47,526 bases of DNA from Verrucomicrobiota bacterium (GCA_037139415.1 JBAXGN010000037.1:1-47526), one strand, 5' to 3'; shown: positions 6,282-16,085, counted from the first letter of the stretch. Made by a program: numbers and translations. The notes: generated by a model not told the origin, from the letters alone.

Positions 6282-9176
6282 TTAAGGTTTGCTGTAAATT
6301 TCCAGTTCCCGGACGGCTGGACTAAGACCGTGACTGCCGGTGATTTTCAGTTCCACGACCCGGCAGGTGACCGAAGGGAATTCGACGGTGTACCAGTTGT
6401 TGAGATATTGCGCGTTGGTGATCGTTTTCACGATCTTGTCATCGCAGAGCACTTCAAAATCTTTAGGTGCGTAATTGTGCTGTCGGTAGCCCATGATGCG
6501 CAGATAACCCACCGGTGCCGGTTGCTTGAGTTCCACCCGCAGACGGTAAAGCTTCTGATTGTCGGTCTTATCCCAATAGGTTTTCGGATCGCCATCAATG
6601 GCGGCTTTATCCCCTCCCGACGCGCCGTCGGCCTGCAACCCATCGGGACTGGTCGCCGTGGCACCCAGCGCAAGATTCAGGGACGGGATGGTTTTGCCCG
6701 GGGCGGCGGAAGGCGTGCCGACCGGTTGGGGTGCCATTCGGGCAATCGCCCGTTGGGCCAGCGCGCAAATCTTTTCATCCGGGCTGTTGGTCATGGATTG
6801 CAAATCCTTCAAGGGCGCGGCATCCGGCCAATCCGCCATGGTGCGGACGACGGCCAGTTGGATTTCGGGCGATTTGGAAAGCAGATGGCCGCGAATGGCA
6901 TCCAAGGCCGGCGCGGTTCCAATCTGGCCGAGCACTTGGATGAGCGAACTCCCGGTGGCGGCGGAGGCTTTGTCCAACGCGCCGGAAACCAGCGGGACAC
7001 CGCCCAAGCGGGTAGCCAGGCTGGCCAGCGCATTCTCCACGGTGGCGCGTTCGCCGGCATCCACCTTTTCCAACAATGCCACCAAAGAATTGAACGCACT
7101 GGTATCGCCGATCTTCCCGATGGCGGTGATGGCTTCCCGCCGCACCGGTTTATCGGGCGTCGCGGCCAATGCCAACAACACCGGTACAGCCGACTGCGTG
7201 CCGCGCACGGCCATGACCCGAATCAACAAGCTGCGTACGGCGGGCTGTTGGGCTTCCCGGAGAGTCTTGGCCAAACCGTCATCCACTCCGGCACCGCGCA
7301 AACGCGACATGGCTTCCATGGCTGTCTTTTGCTCATCGCCGGTGGTATCCACCGCGATTTTTGTCAGGCACGGCAGCGCGGAAGCGTTGCCGATCAGGCC
7401 CAAGGTTTGGATGGCGGCCTGGCGCACACCGGGATCACTGTTTCCGGTGGCTTGGCTCACCACCTCGACCAGCGAGGCGTCGCCAGCGATGCCGCACACA
7501 ATGATGAGTTGCTCCTGCACAGGCGCGGGCAGTTTTTCCAGCGCCGCCATGGCGGACTTCAGCAGCGCCGGGCTGCGCATGGCTTGCAGGGCGCGTAACG
7601 CGGCTTTTTGCAGCACCGCATCCTGCCCCAAGAGGGTCGGCATGATTTTAGCAGTGCCTGCTTCCCCGGAAAAACCGACATAGAGCGGAAAGGCCGTCAA
7701 GCGCGTCTGCGCCGGTTGATCGGGCGCGGTCAATTGTTCAAAAAGGACTGCGGCTTCGTGAACATTACCGATGGCAGCCAGATTCTGCCCGCACTGCAGC
7801 ATGGCAGCAGCCAGATCTTGTTTCAGACCGGGCTGCACAGTCTTGATCAGGCGTTGCAAAGCGCGTGCACCTTCCACCGTGCCGATTTTGCCGAGCGCCG
7901 CCATGGCAGCACGGGCGGTGGTAGAGTCCGGATTGGCGCAGAAGGGTTCAATCACCGCAATCGCGCTGGCAGCGCGGCGGGCAGCCAGGGAATGAATCAA
8001 ACCGATGCGGACCGTGTCGTTTGCGGCGGCCAGCGCTTTGATCAGCGCCTCGGTGGCAGCCGGGGCGGGAATACGCTCCAAAGCGAAGCGCGCATGGTAA
8101 TTCAGGTTGGTATCCTTAATCAATCCGGCCAGCACTGGCACCTCCGCCGCTGTTCCCACCAAAGAAAGCTGTTCGCAGATGAACGGTTTGGCTTCCGAGG
8201 AAGCCTCGCCGGATAGGCGCCGCGCCAACGCCGCCGCGATCTTGCCGCGCGCATCCTCGTTTTCGGCAGCCAGGTCCACCTGTTTGGCCAGCGCGGCTAA
8301 CGGCGCACGGCTGTCACCAAAATGGTAGTTAGCCACCGTTTTCAGCAAGGCGGCCAATCCCTCGTCACTGAGCGGTTCAGGCCCGCCACGAATGGTGACC
8401 TTGCCCGTGGCGGCCCATTCCGTGCCGCGCTGGAGCAGCGCTTGGAATCCGGGGGCTTCCATGGCGGTGACGTTATGCCCCAGCACCAGGTTGAAACAGC
8501 GACCCTGGCCAAAATCCATCACCATCGCCATTATTTCGTCGGCACCGGAGCCTTTTTTGTCCAGGGCGGAAAATGCGGTGGCCAACACATGTTTGTTGGG
8601 CTGGGTGGCTATGCGATGCCATAGCTCATCGGTGGTGCGGAACGGTTGCAATCCGCGCGTGATGGGATGCTCCGAATCGGTAAACTTGACTTCAAATTCA
8701 TGCTGCGGACCGTGCCCGGTGCCTTTGCCCCAAGTGCCGCCGATGAGCGTTTGGAATTCCGTCCACTCCTCATAGCTGCTGCCGCCGGCATGAACCACCA
8801 AAAACCCGCCGCCCCGGCGCACGAAGTTCAACAAATCCTCGCGCATTTTGGGCGGCCAATCCGTCTTCTGCCCGGTGCCAAACGCATTCCAATTGCTGAG
8901 CAACACGTCGTACTTGGAAAAGGTTGCTCCATCGGTGGCCTCGGGGGTCTCCGTAATATCCACCTCAAACCGCCCGCAGGCAACCAGGATGCCTTTGAGC
9001 TTGGGCGTCGTCTGTTTCCAATCGTGATTATTTTGGCCGGTGAGGATCAATACGCGCACCGGCGGTTGCGCGGCTGGCAAGCACACCGGCAACAGCATCG
9101 CCGCCAGTACGGTTGCCAAGACCGGCGTTTTACCAGACAGGCGCGTTATGATCCGATGATCTATTCCGAATAACAT
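6282..9176 (-). CDS. Exported ThuA-HEAT repeat-discoidin multidomain protein
   Basis: The 964-residue protein has an N-terminal hydrophobic signal (about 15-35), then a ThuA-like domain (about 40-265; VRVLILTGQNNHDW, GGGFLVVHAGG, DELWHR, GHN), a class I amidotransferase-like fold found in trehalose-utilisation and sugar-oxidation loci. Residues about 290-790 are a long series of alpha-helical HEAT/PBS-lyase repeats (repeating A-alanine pairs such as VRQAAIQTLGLIGNASALPCL). After a Pro/Ser-rich linker the last 130 residues form a beta-sandwich of discoidin or NPCBM type (DGDPKTYWDK, YLRIMGYRQ), likely carbohydrate-binding. It leads a probable two-gene operon with the Gfo/Idh/MocA oxidoreductase, which suggests sugar recognition or oxidation in the periplasm. 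Its exact reaction is not known. Confidence 0.85.
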   Translation of the reverse strand: MLFGIDHRIITRLSGKTPVLATVLAAMLLPVCLPAAQPPVRVLILTGQNNHDWKQTTPKLKGILVACGRFEVDITETPEATDGATFSKYDVLLSNWNAFGTGQKTDWPPKMREDLLNFVRRGGGFLVVHAGGSSYEEWTEFQTLIGGTWGKGTGHGPQHEFEVKFTDSEHPITRGLQPFRTTDELWHRIATQPNKHVLATAFSALDKKGSGADEIMAMVMDFGQGRCFNLVLGHNVTAMEAPGFQALLQRGTEWAATGKVTIRGGPEPLSDEGLAALLKTVANYHFGDSRAPLAALAKQVDLAAENEDARGKIAAALARRLSGEASSEAKPFICEQLSLVGTAAEVPVLAGLIKDTNLNYHARFALERIPAPAATEALIKALAAANDTVRIGLIHSLAARRAASAIAVIEPFCANPDSTTARAAMAALGKIGTVEGARALQRLIKTVQPGLKQDLAAAMLQCGQNLAAIGNVHEAAVLFEQLTAPDQPAQTRLTAFPLYVGFSGEAGTAKIMPTLLGQDAVLQKAALRALQAMRSPALLKSAMAALEKLPAPVQEQLIIVCGIAGDASLVEVVSQATGNSDPGVRQAAIQTLGLIGNASALPCLTKIAVDTTGDEQKTAMEAMSRLRGAGVDDGLAKTLREAQQPAVRSLLIRVMAVRGTQSAVPVLLALAATPDKPVRREAITAIGKIGDTSAFNSLVALLEKVDAGERATVENALASLATRLGGVPLVSGALDKASAATGSSLIQVLGQIGTAPALDAIRGHLLSKSPEIQLAVVRTMADWPDAAPLKDLQSMTNSPDEKICALAQRAIARMAPQPVGTPSAAPGKTIPSLNLALGATATSPDGLQADGASGGDKAAIDGDPKTYWDKTDNQKLYRLRVELKQPAPVGYLRIMGYRQHNYAPKDFEVLCDDKIVKTITNAQYLNNWYTVEFPSVTCRVVELKITGSHGLSPAVRELEIYSKP

Positions 9177-9256
9177 AATGGCTTACCGTAACGGTTTGCC
9201 GTCGACGCGTCGTCCAGTTTTTGCCAATGGAGAATATTGAACATTTTTCGCCCCCC

Positions 9257-9284
9257 TTGACAGTCGCGCCATCCCCCATATATT
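9257..9284 (+). promoter_or_regulatory. Promoter of kamA, possibly giving a leaderless mRNA
   Basis: A consensus TTGACA (9257-9262) and a TATATT box (9279-9284) are 16 bases apart. The kamA ATG at 9294 begins only nine bases after the -10 box, so transcription would start within about three bases of the start codon. No Shine-Dalgarno sequence is present before the ATG. Confidence 0.65.
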
Positions 9285-9293
9285 TACCCCATC

Positions 9294-10532
9294 ATGTTTG
9301 ATGAGTCTGCCACGGTTGAAGGGGAAGCGGGAAAAGAGCCGCCCAGCCCACGATTACTTAAAGAATTCCGATCTGCTGGCCAGGGGTTTTGGTCGCAGGT
9401 GCCGGAGTCCGATTGGTGTGATTACCGCTGGCAGCTTAAGCATCGCATTGTCAGCCTTCCGCAATTGGAGCGGCTGATGCCCACCCTCACTCCTGAGGAA
9501 CGTGCCGGCATCCAGCTCGCCTCCGCCAAGCTCTCGTTGGCCATCACTCCCTATTATTTCAACCTGATTGATCCGGCTGATGAATTCTGCCCCATCCGAC
9601 GCCAGGTGATCCCGCGCGTCGAGGAAAGCCACACCTCCCCTTGGGAGCTGAGCGATCCCTGTGGTGAAGAAGCGCATTCGCCGGTGCCCGGTTTGGTTCA
9701 CCGGTACCCAGACCGGGTTCTGTTCCTGGTGACGGATCGTTGCGCCTCCTATTGCCGGTACTGCACCCGCTCCCGGCTGGTCAGTAATGCCTCGGGCTAC
9801 GATTTCCATCCCGAGTTCGAGCGCCAGATTGCGTACATTCAAAAGCATGAGGAGATTCGGGATGTCCTGCTCAGCGGCGGTGATCCGTTGCTGCTCAATG
9901 ATGAAAAACTGGAGTACTTGCTGACGCGCCTGCGGGCGATTCCGCATGTCGAATTTTTGCGGATCGGTTCCCGAATTCCCATTTTCCTGCCGCAACGCAT
10001 CACGCCGGAGTTGGTGGCCATGCTGCGCAAATTCCATCCGCTGTTCGTCAGCGTGCATGTGAATCATCCCCGGGAATTGACGCTGGAAGTGCGCGAGGCG
10101 CTGGGCCGCCTGGCCGACGCAGGAATCCCGCTGGGCAACCAATCCGTGCTGCTGCGGCACGTGAATGATCATCCCGACATCATGAAGGCGCTGGTGCAAA
10201 AACTGCTGATGTGCCGGGTGCGCCCGTATTACCTGTACCAATGTGATTTGATCACCGGCTCGGCGCATTTGCGGGCCAGCGTACGGCGTGGTTTGGAGAT
10301 CATGTCCCAACTGCGCGGTTACACCTCGGGCTACGCGGTGCCCCAATACGTCATTGATGCGCCCGGTGGCGGTGGCAAAATTCCGGTGAATCCGGAATAT
10401 GTGTTGGGTCGCGATAAAGACCGGTTGGTGTTGCGTAATTTCGAGGGCAAAACGTTTGAGTATCCCGAGGGACCGGATGGTGCGCCGCTGATTTCAGTGC
10501 CGGCAGCCAAGCCGGAGCCAGCGATGTTTTAG
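9294..10532 (+). CDS. kamA: L-lysine 2,3-aminomutase (radical SAM, PLP)
   Basis: The enzyme moves the alpha-amino group of L-lysine to C3, giving L-beta-lysine, a step of lysine fermentation or of N-epsilon-acetyl-beta-lysine osmolyte synthesis. The 412-residue length matches KamA and exceeds EpmB. Visible residues: the radical-SAM cluster Cys150, Cys154 and Cys157 (CASYCRYC), the PLP-binding Lys362 in GGGGKIP, and Asp318 (YQCDL) and Asp355 (VIDAP), the two acidic residues that hold the lysine side chain in characterised KamA; glutamate 2,3-aminomutases carry Lys and Asn there. SGGDPL for SAM binding is also present. No acetyltransferase (ablB) follows. The start is set by the promoter just upstream; the gene is divergent from the ThuA-HEAT gene. 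Confidence 0.93.
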   Translation: MFDESATVEGEAGKEPPSPRLLKEFRSAGQGFWSQVPESDWCDYRWQLKHRIVSLPQLERLMPTLTPEERAGIQLASAKLSLAITPYYFNLIDPADEFCPIRRQVIPRVEESHTSPWELSDPCGEEAHSPVPGLVHRYPDRVLFLVTDRCASYCRYCTRSRLVSNASGYDFHPEFERQIAYIQKHEEIRDVLLSGGDPLLLNDEKLEYLLTRLRAIPHVEFLRIGSRIPIFLPQRITPELVAMLRKFHPLFVSVHVNHPRELTLEVREALGRLADAGIPLGNQSVLLRHVNDHPDIMKALVQKLLMCRVRPYYLYQCDLITGSAHLRASVRRGLEIMSQLRGYTSGYAVPQYVIDAPGGGGKIPVNPEYVLGRDKDRLVLRNFEGKTFEYPEGPDGAPLISVPAAKPEPAMF

Positions 10533-10665
10533 TGCCAGTGTCCGTTGAAATACGCACCGTGTAAAATCCCATAAGATTGGGGTTGAACCTTGGATAAGGC
10601 CGCAGAGAAAGTGGCAAGATGACACCTGAACTGGCATTGAAAAACAGATCGAACGTTATCGTGAG

Positions 10666-10872
10666 ATGACGTGTGAAGAGCGCATTGCAATTTCTTTGCG
10701 TTTACATGAACTGGCCAGCCAGATGGCCCGGGTCGGCATCCGTGCTGTTCATCCTCAAGCGACCGACGCAGAAGTGGAACATGAACTGCATCAGCGGAGG
10801 AAACTGGCGTGGAAAGTTACAATGGCCTTCCAAAGGTTCCGAAAGGTACTTCCTAAATTGGAAGTGGCCTAA
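10666..10872 (+). CDS. Small helical protein of unknown function
   Basis: A 68-residue, charged, helical product (EERIAISLRLHELASQMARVGI, then a HP-A-TDAEVEHEL segment and a basic tail). The TDAEVEHEL-RRK pattern resembles small uncharacterised proteins often paired with nucleotidyltransferases or toxin-like genes, but no partner is present. The frame stays open upstream to 10630 and the residues before the ATG (IEKQIERYRE) look like a continuing helix, so the true start may have been lost or be non-standard. No Shine-Dalgarno sequence. It lies 133 bp after kamA; relation unknown. Confidence 0.5.
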   Translation: MTCEERIAISLRLHELASQMARVGIRAVHPQATDAEVEHELHQRRKLAWKVTMAFQRFRKVLPKLEVA

Positions 10873-11115
10873 AAAATGGTTTCGACGCTAATAACGCCCT
10901 AAAGGAGACCCAATTGCAGCGTAAGCACACGGCGATTGGCGAATTTCCCGGTCCCCAACCGCAGTCACGCCCGTGGCGAACCGATTGCCCGCTTAACCGG
11001 ACTATTTGTTCCAGAACCGCCCCCCCATCCAGCAACGTCAAAGCTCGCCAAAGCAGGGGGGAAATGTAAAAAAACAGGGTTGACGGCTCCAAGAGCGGGA
11101 TTTAGCGTTCCCGCC

Positions 11116-14100
11116 ATGAAATACACCTTCCCACTCCTCACTGCCCTGCTGCTGGCACCGCTGGTCGCGTTGCCCGCTGCCGATACTTCCCGCCAAGGCG
11201 GCGTGCCGGTAGTGTTTTGGGCCTCGGAACCGATCTTGCCCGGAGAGACGGCGCTGCTCTTTGGCGACAGCATCGGGCCGAATGTGAAGGCGGTCGGCTG
11301 GCGGGTGCCGGATGCCGCCATCGTCGCTCCGCCGCTGAAAACGGCATTCGCGGAAGCAGGTGCCGTGCCGCTCGAAGTGCTCCAGGCCTCGGACCTCTCG
11401 GCGAAGGTGCGGCTGCTGGCGGATTGGAAGACCGGCTTGTTCGCCGTCAAACTCACGGGTACCGGCGGCACGTCGGCGACGATTTTTCTGAACCGCACAA
11501 AGCCTTGGTGGTGGCTCGGTGGCGAAAATGAAAACGCATTTGTTGGCGAAACGATCCGCGTGTTTGGAAATAATTTTGGCGACAAGACGCGCGCCTGGCT
11601 CATCGGCCATGGTGCGAACGTGGAACTGCCCGGGGTGAAGGCGGAGAAATACGCGGCCAGTTTCAATCTGCCGCCGACCCTTTCGCCGGGCGAATATGCG
11701 CTCTGGGTCCACAACGGTTTTGGCGGTGATGCGGGTTTCGGCGAACCACTCGCGGTCCGCGTTGCCAAGCGCGAACCGTGGCCGACGACGCAGTTTAACG
11801 TCCGTGATTTTGGCGCGCGCGGCGACCGGGTGGGCGGGAAGGGCGAAAATTTGCAAGATGACACGCCGTCGTTCGAGGCGGCGTTGGCCAAAGCGGCGGC
11901 CAACGGCGGCGGCGTGGTCTTTGTGCCGCGCGGCAATTACAAAATTACCGGCAAACTGGTCATCCCCGCGAAGACGGTTTTGCGCGGTGAGAAGCGCGAG
12001 TGGGTCTGGTTGTATGCGCCGAAGGAATTGCCGGAGTTCGACACGGTGTTGGCTGGCAACGGTGATTTTGTTGTCGAGGAACTCTCCATCGTCGCGCAAA
12101 CCGCGCGGCGCCTGGTTGTCTGCCCGGACATACCTTCGGCCTATTCTCACGCGCGGGGTTATGTGCCGGCGCAAAAGTTCGGTCACAACGCGCATCTGCG
12201 CCGTCTGATGTTGCAACACGTCCGCTATTCGCATCGGTCCCGGTTCCCAGACGGCGATCCGATCAAGACGACCGAGACCGAAGGCATGACCACCATCATG
12301 CTGGCCGGGCCGGACATGGAAATCTCCGACTGCGAAGTGGTCAGTGCCGGCGGCCCGTTCGCGCTTTTCGGCGCGCATCGCTGTCGTATCGTCGGGAATC
12401 GTCTCGGCAACGGTCGCGGCGGCGCCTACCTGACTTGGGATGCCCGCGAAATGGTCTTCGAAAATAACCTCATCGAGCCGCGTGACAGCGAAGGGACCGG
12501 TGGCGGTTTCCAAGGCCAGGCTTACCGCGTGCATTTTGCGGGCAACACCTTCCGCCACATGTATGGCATTGATCGCGAGGCGCTCTCGTTTGACTCGCCC
12601 TATTTCGCTGCGTGGCGGGGCCAGGCTGTCAAGGTGGACGGCAACTCGTTGACCGTTCGCGATTACTCCGGCGCGGCGAAAACGTGGACCCCCGGCGTGC
12701 TCAAAGGCCAGGCCTGTTACGTTGCGTTCGGCAAAGGTCTCGGCCAATATATTCCGGTCGTGGATAATTCGGAGACGACCGTCACCCTGGCGCGTCCGTT
12801 CGCCGTGCCGCCTGACGAGACCAGCCACCTTGCGTTCGTCACGGCAAAAACCGAAACGGTGGTGGCCAACAATACCTGTTCTGATGCCAGCGTGGCGATC
12901 CAACTCTACTGCCAATGTTATGGTTTGATCGTGGATGGCAACCGCTCCGAACGCACCGGGGGGATGCATGGCTTCGGTGGGGGCAACGGTTGGAGTGAGA
13001 AGAAACAACTGTTTCATCTCACGATTTGTTGTTTCAACCAGTTCCTGAACAACGATCTGTCGCAAGGCTTTGTTTATCAACAAGGCCAGTCCATGAGCGG
13101 GGTTGTGGGCCCTTGCGTCGAAGGCACTGTGAACCAGCCGCCCGCCATCATCGGCATTGGCAACGTCGTTCGCAACAACACTGCCCGCGACAATCAGATT
13201 TTCGGTTCGATGGCCGGGCGCCCGCATCCTTTCAAGCTCGCCCCGCCTGCTGACGGCACGGGGTATGTTTGCCGCGATACCCTCATCGAGGGCAATATCA
13301 TCGCCGATACGCCGCTGGCGCTGGACGTGTATCCCTTTCATCGCGACACGCTGCTGCGAAATAACCGCATTGAGCGGGCGTTGCGGCCGTTGCGTGACGA
13401 CGGAACCAACACCTGGATTCATCCCGCCGAACGGCTCGGCTACCAAGTCCAGGGCGTGAAGTTCCTGCTCGGTGAAAAAGCCGGCATCAGCACCATCGAA
13501 CGTGCTGTTACCGAACTCGCGAACCGCCCCGCAGCGTCGCCAGAGCTGGCCGATCAATGCGCGCGGCTGCGCAAGCAACTGTGGGACGAAGTTGCGCGTT
13601 GTCAGCCGCAGGGCACCACGCCCGAGATGGCGGCGTTATTGGTCGGCCTGCGCTGTGACTTCTCGCCGATGAAATCGTTCGCTTCCGGCAAGGCAGGAAA
13701 ATCCGATGTCGCCGTTGACGTTCGCACCGAACCGTGGTCACCCGAAGTCGGCGTGCAGTTCGAGGTGGTTCCCCCATCGGGCTGGAAGGTCGCCAACAGC
13801 GGGGCGGTACAGATGCCTCCCTTCCAAGTTGTAAACTTTAAATCGTCCGTGACCGTGCTGGAAAAGGCGGATGCGAAGTTTCTGCCCGTGCGTTTCAACC
13901 TGACCCTGGACGGCGGCGCGCTGACCGTCGTGGATCGCCTGGATATTGCGGGACGCGACTTGTCTCGTTGGATGGTCATCGGTCCGTTTGCCAAAGTCAG
14001 CGGCGCGCTCCCCGACACCAGCATACATCCTCCGGAACGACGGCTCGACTTGGGCGCAGAGTATGCCGGACTCACCGGCCAGGTCAAATGGCAGCCGGTC

Positions 14101-15033
14101 GAGTTGCCCAACAAGTATCTGACTTTGAGCAAACTTTTCGGAACAGCCGAATCCGTCACCGCATTCGCGGTGACTTGTCTGCGTGCCGACCAAGCGATTC
14201 CCATCGAACTCAGCGTGACGTGCCGGGGCGGTTTGCAACTATGGCTCAAAGAACGTCTCGTGGTCAGCATGGCACCCCACGGTTTCAAGACGCTGCGGCT
14301 CGATTTGCAGGAAGGTGACAATATTTTACTTTGCAAATCGTCGGTGGAGAGCGGCCCATGGGAAGTCACGGCCGAGTTCAAGGAACTTTCTTTGGACGAG
14401 CAAACCCATGTGCGGCAAGTACCGTTGGCTGAGCTGAAGGCGCTGAAGGCGCTCGCTCCACCTTCTCCGAAACCGCCGCGCGCCGGCGCGCTGCAAGAGA
14501 GCGGCGGGGTTGCGTGGCGGCAGGTCCATGCCGACGACTTCGATGGTCGTCTCCTCGGCAACTCATGGAAAGTCGTCTCCGGTCAATGGTTCATTCAGGA
14601 CGGTGCGCTGGTCGGCAAAGAACCTTCCTTCCTTGCGTTCACGAAGAAAATTTCCCCACCCGTGCGCATCGAATATGACGCGCGCAGCGAATCGCCTGCC
14701 GATCTATCCTGCTTCTGGTTGCCGGACCCGGCGAAAATGGGAAGCGGTTACCTCTTCGCGTTTGCCTCCGGCGATATGGGCAGCCGCATCCTGATCGCTG
14801 GAAACAAAGTGGCAAGTTCCGATTCGTCGCTGGCCAAGGGCGCGCCCAATCAGTGGTATCACGTCATTGCTCAGGTGTTGCCCAACGGCAAGGTGCAACT
14901 CCTCATTGATGGCAAGGAACTGTTGACCGCGCGCAGTGATCCCAAGACTGCGCGGCCTGCTTTCCCCGGTTTGTGGACCTGGGGCGGCAGTCAATTCAGG
15001 AATGTGCGTATTTATTCGGGTCCCGACCAATGA
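11116..15033 (+). CDS. Large secreted beta-helix (pectate-lyase superfamily) protein with C-terminal binding domains
   Basis: Starting at ATG 11116, which opens a clean signal peptide (TFPLLTALLLAPLVALPA), the protein has 1305 residues. Residues about 30-215 form immunoglobulin-like modules. A right-handed beta-helix of the Pectate_lyase_3/GH28-like group begins near 228 (FNVRDFGARGD, DDTPSFEAAL, GGGVVFVPRGNY) and runs to about 760 with many Asn-ladder motifs. A helical segment and a WMVIGPF module (about 950-1090) follow, then a concanavalin-like DUF1080/LamG domain (about 1135-1300; DDFDGRLLGN, YDARSES, WYHVIAQV). It probably binds and cleaves a pectin-like or algal polymer outside the cell. 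TTGACG (11080-11085) and TAGCGT (11103-11108) lie so close to the ATG that the mRNA could be leaderless. It opens the carbohydrate locus; catalytic residues cannot be assigned. Confidence 0.85.
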   Translation: MKYTFPLLTALLLAPLVALPAADTSRQGGVPVVFWASEPILPGETALLFGDSIGPNVKAVGWRVPDAAIVAPPLKTAFAEAGAVPLEVLQASDLSAKVRLLADWKTGLFAVKLTGTGGTSATIFLNRTKPWWWLGGENENAFVGETIRVFGNNFGDKTRAWLIGHGANVELPGVKAEKYAASFNLPPTLSPGEYALWVHNGFGGDAGFGEPLAVRVAKREPWPTTQFNVRDFGARGDRVGGKGENLQDDTPSFEAALAKAAANGGGVVFVPRGNYKITGKLVIPAKTVLRGEKREWVWLYAPKELPEFDTVLAGNGDFVVEELSIVAQTARRLVVCPDIPSAYSHARGYVPAQKFGHNAHLRRLMLQHVRYSHRSRFPDGDPIKTTETEGMTTIMLAGPDMEISDCEVVSAGGPFALFGAHRCRIVGNRLGNGRGGAYLTWDAREMVFENNLIEPRDSEGTGGGFQGQAYRVHFAGNTFRHMYGIDREALSFDSPYFAAWRGQAVKVDGNSLTVRDYSGAAKTWTPGVLKGQACYVAFGKGLGQYIPVVDNSETTVTLARPFAVPPDETSHLAFVTAKTETVVANNTCSDASVAIQLYCQCYGLIVDGNRSERTGGMHGFGGGNGWSEKKQLFHLTICCFNQFLNNDLSQGFVYQQGQSMSGVVGPCVEGTVNQPPAIIGIGNVVRNNTARDNQIFGSMAGRPHPFKLAPPADGTGYVCRDTLIEGNIIADTPLALDVYPFHRDTLLRNNRIERALRPLRDDGTNTWIHPAERLGYQVQGVKFLLGEKAGISTIERAVTELANRPAASPELADQCARLRKQLWDEVARCQPQGTTPEMAALLVGLRCDFSPMKSFASGKAGKSDVAVDVRTEPWSPEVGVQFEVVPPSGWKVANSGAVQMPPFQVVNFKSSVTVLEKADAKFLPVRFNLTLDGGALTVVDRLDIAGRDLSRWMVIGPFAKVSGALPDTSIHPPERRLDLGAEYAGLTGQVKWQPVELPNKYLTLSKLFGTAESVTAFAVTCLRADQAIPIELSVTCRGGLQLWLKERLVVSMAPHGFKTLRLDLQEGDNILLCKSSVESGPWEVTAEFKELSLDEQTHVRQVPLAELKALKALAPPSPKPPRAGALQESGGVAWRQVHADDFDGRLLGNSWKVVSGQWFIQDGALVGKEPSFLAFTKKISPPVRIEYDARSESPADLSCFWLPDPAKMGSGYLFAFASGDMGSRILIAGNKVASSDSSLAKGAPNQWYHVIAQVLPNGKVQLLIDGKELLTARSDPKTARPAFPGLWTWGGSQFRNVRIYSGPDQ

Positions 15034-15071
15034 AGTTCACTGAACTGATAGCAACCTGAAATACACCCTCC

Positions 15072-15842
15072 TCACCACTCCCCGTGCCGCTGAAACTTGC
15101 CACGCACTGCCTGGCCAAACGCCGACGCTGCCTCATCAATCGCCTGCAGAATTTCGGCGCTCGGTTTGCCGCTGGCACTGCGCGCCGCAGGAATGAGCGT
15201 GTTGCATTCGTTGGCATCCATAAAACGGGCCGCTTCCAGTAAATCTCGCTCCTCACCGAACGGCAGTGCCAGGAAACCGTGCTTATCAGCGTGGATCAAT
15301 TGGCCCGGCCGGATTTTGCGGCCAAATACTTCGACTTCGCCCCCCCAGCGCATGGGTGCCACACACGCATGGCCTACGCAGAGACGGCGCGCCAGCGCTT
15401 TGAATCCGGCGTTGTTCATTTCGTCCACGTCACGGATGCAACCGTCAATGATGCTGCCCACGCAGCCCAGCGCACGGTGGATGTTGCTGTTGACCTCTCC
15501 CCAAAAAGCGCCCACATGGTTCGGCTTGTCCAGGTCTTGCACCACTACGATCTTGGGGCCGGACACGCTGGCAATATACTGGCGGTATTCGCTCCAAGCT
15601 TTGGGATGTTTTACTGCATACTTGCGATTGCTAGGCTGGATGATCACCGTCACCGCATAGCCCACCATTGGTCCCATGTGCGGCATGAAATCACGGGTTT
15701 CCTCGCGGTTAAAGGCGTCCGTCGTGGCGTCATGCTTGGTAATTTGCTCCCAGCCATTGTAAATGGTAGGCGTATTCCACCGTTTAAGCTGCAGTAAGTC
15801 AGCGTGAGTTAGTGGATGGGGTTTGATTTTGGATTTGGTCAT
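15072..15842 (-). CDS. RraA-like family protein (possible aldolase/decarboxylase)
   Basis: This 256-residue cytoplasmic protein matches the RraA/4-hydroxy-4-methyl-2-oxoglutarate aldolase fold: TIYNGW near the N-terminus, GPMVGYAVTV, and the core motif IDGCIRDVDEM, in which Arg and Asp bind the Mg-pyruvate moiety in characterised HMG aldolases. HADKHGFLALP is the usual C-terminal signature. In PVC bacteria such proteins often sit beside sugar-degradation genes and may cleave keto acids from sugar breakdown; an RNase E regulator role is less likely given the extra N-terminal 60 residues. It is convergent with the large beta-helix gene and divergent from the mutarotase. Confidence 0.85.
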   Translation of the reverse strand: MTKSKIKPHPLTHADLLQLKRWNTPTIYNGWEQITKHDATTDAFNREETRDFMPHMGPMVGYAVTVIIQPSNRKYAVKHPKAWSEYRQYIASVSGPKIVVVQDLDKPNHVGAFWGEVNSNIHRALGCVGSIIDGCIRDVDEMNNAGFKALARRLCVGHACVAPMRWGGEVEVFGRKIRPGQLIHADKHGFLALPFGEERDLLEAARFMDANECNTLIPAARSASGKPSAEILQAIDEAASAFGQAVRGKFQRHGEW

Positions 15843-16085
15843 AATTCTATCAATCTACCGTCGTTCAAAATGAGAACGCTGATGAATGAGGAGCGCCTGC
15901 GCAAAAGCCAACCGCCCGGCAAATTTTGCCGCAAACAAACGAATGGGTGGGCCACTCAAATCTCTCATGCGCGCCCTAAACTAGCGCAAAACCATCCGCT
16001 CGACTACGGAAATGATGCCGTTGATCTTCAGATCATCTCCCAAGTTTCTCATGGAAAATTCCGGCGGAACGCTTATGCTGCCGCC

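Noticed and set aside
11038-13578. 846-codon minus-strand frame opposite the beta-helix gene
   Set aside because: Composition is Arg/His/Gln-rich without domains; the plus frame has clear beta-helix motifs.
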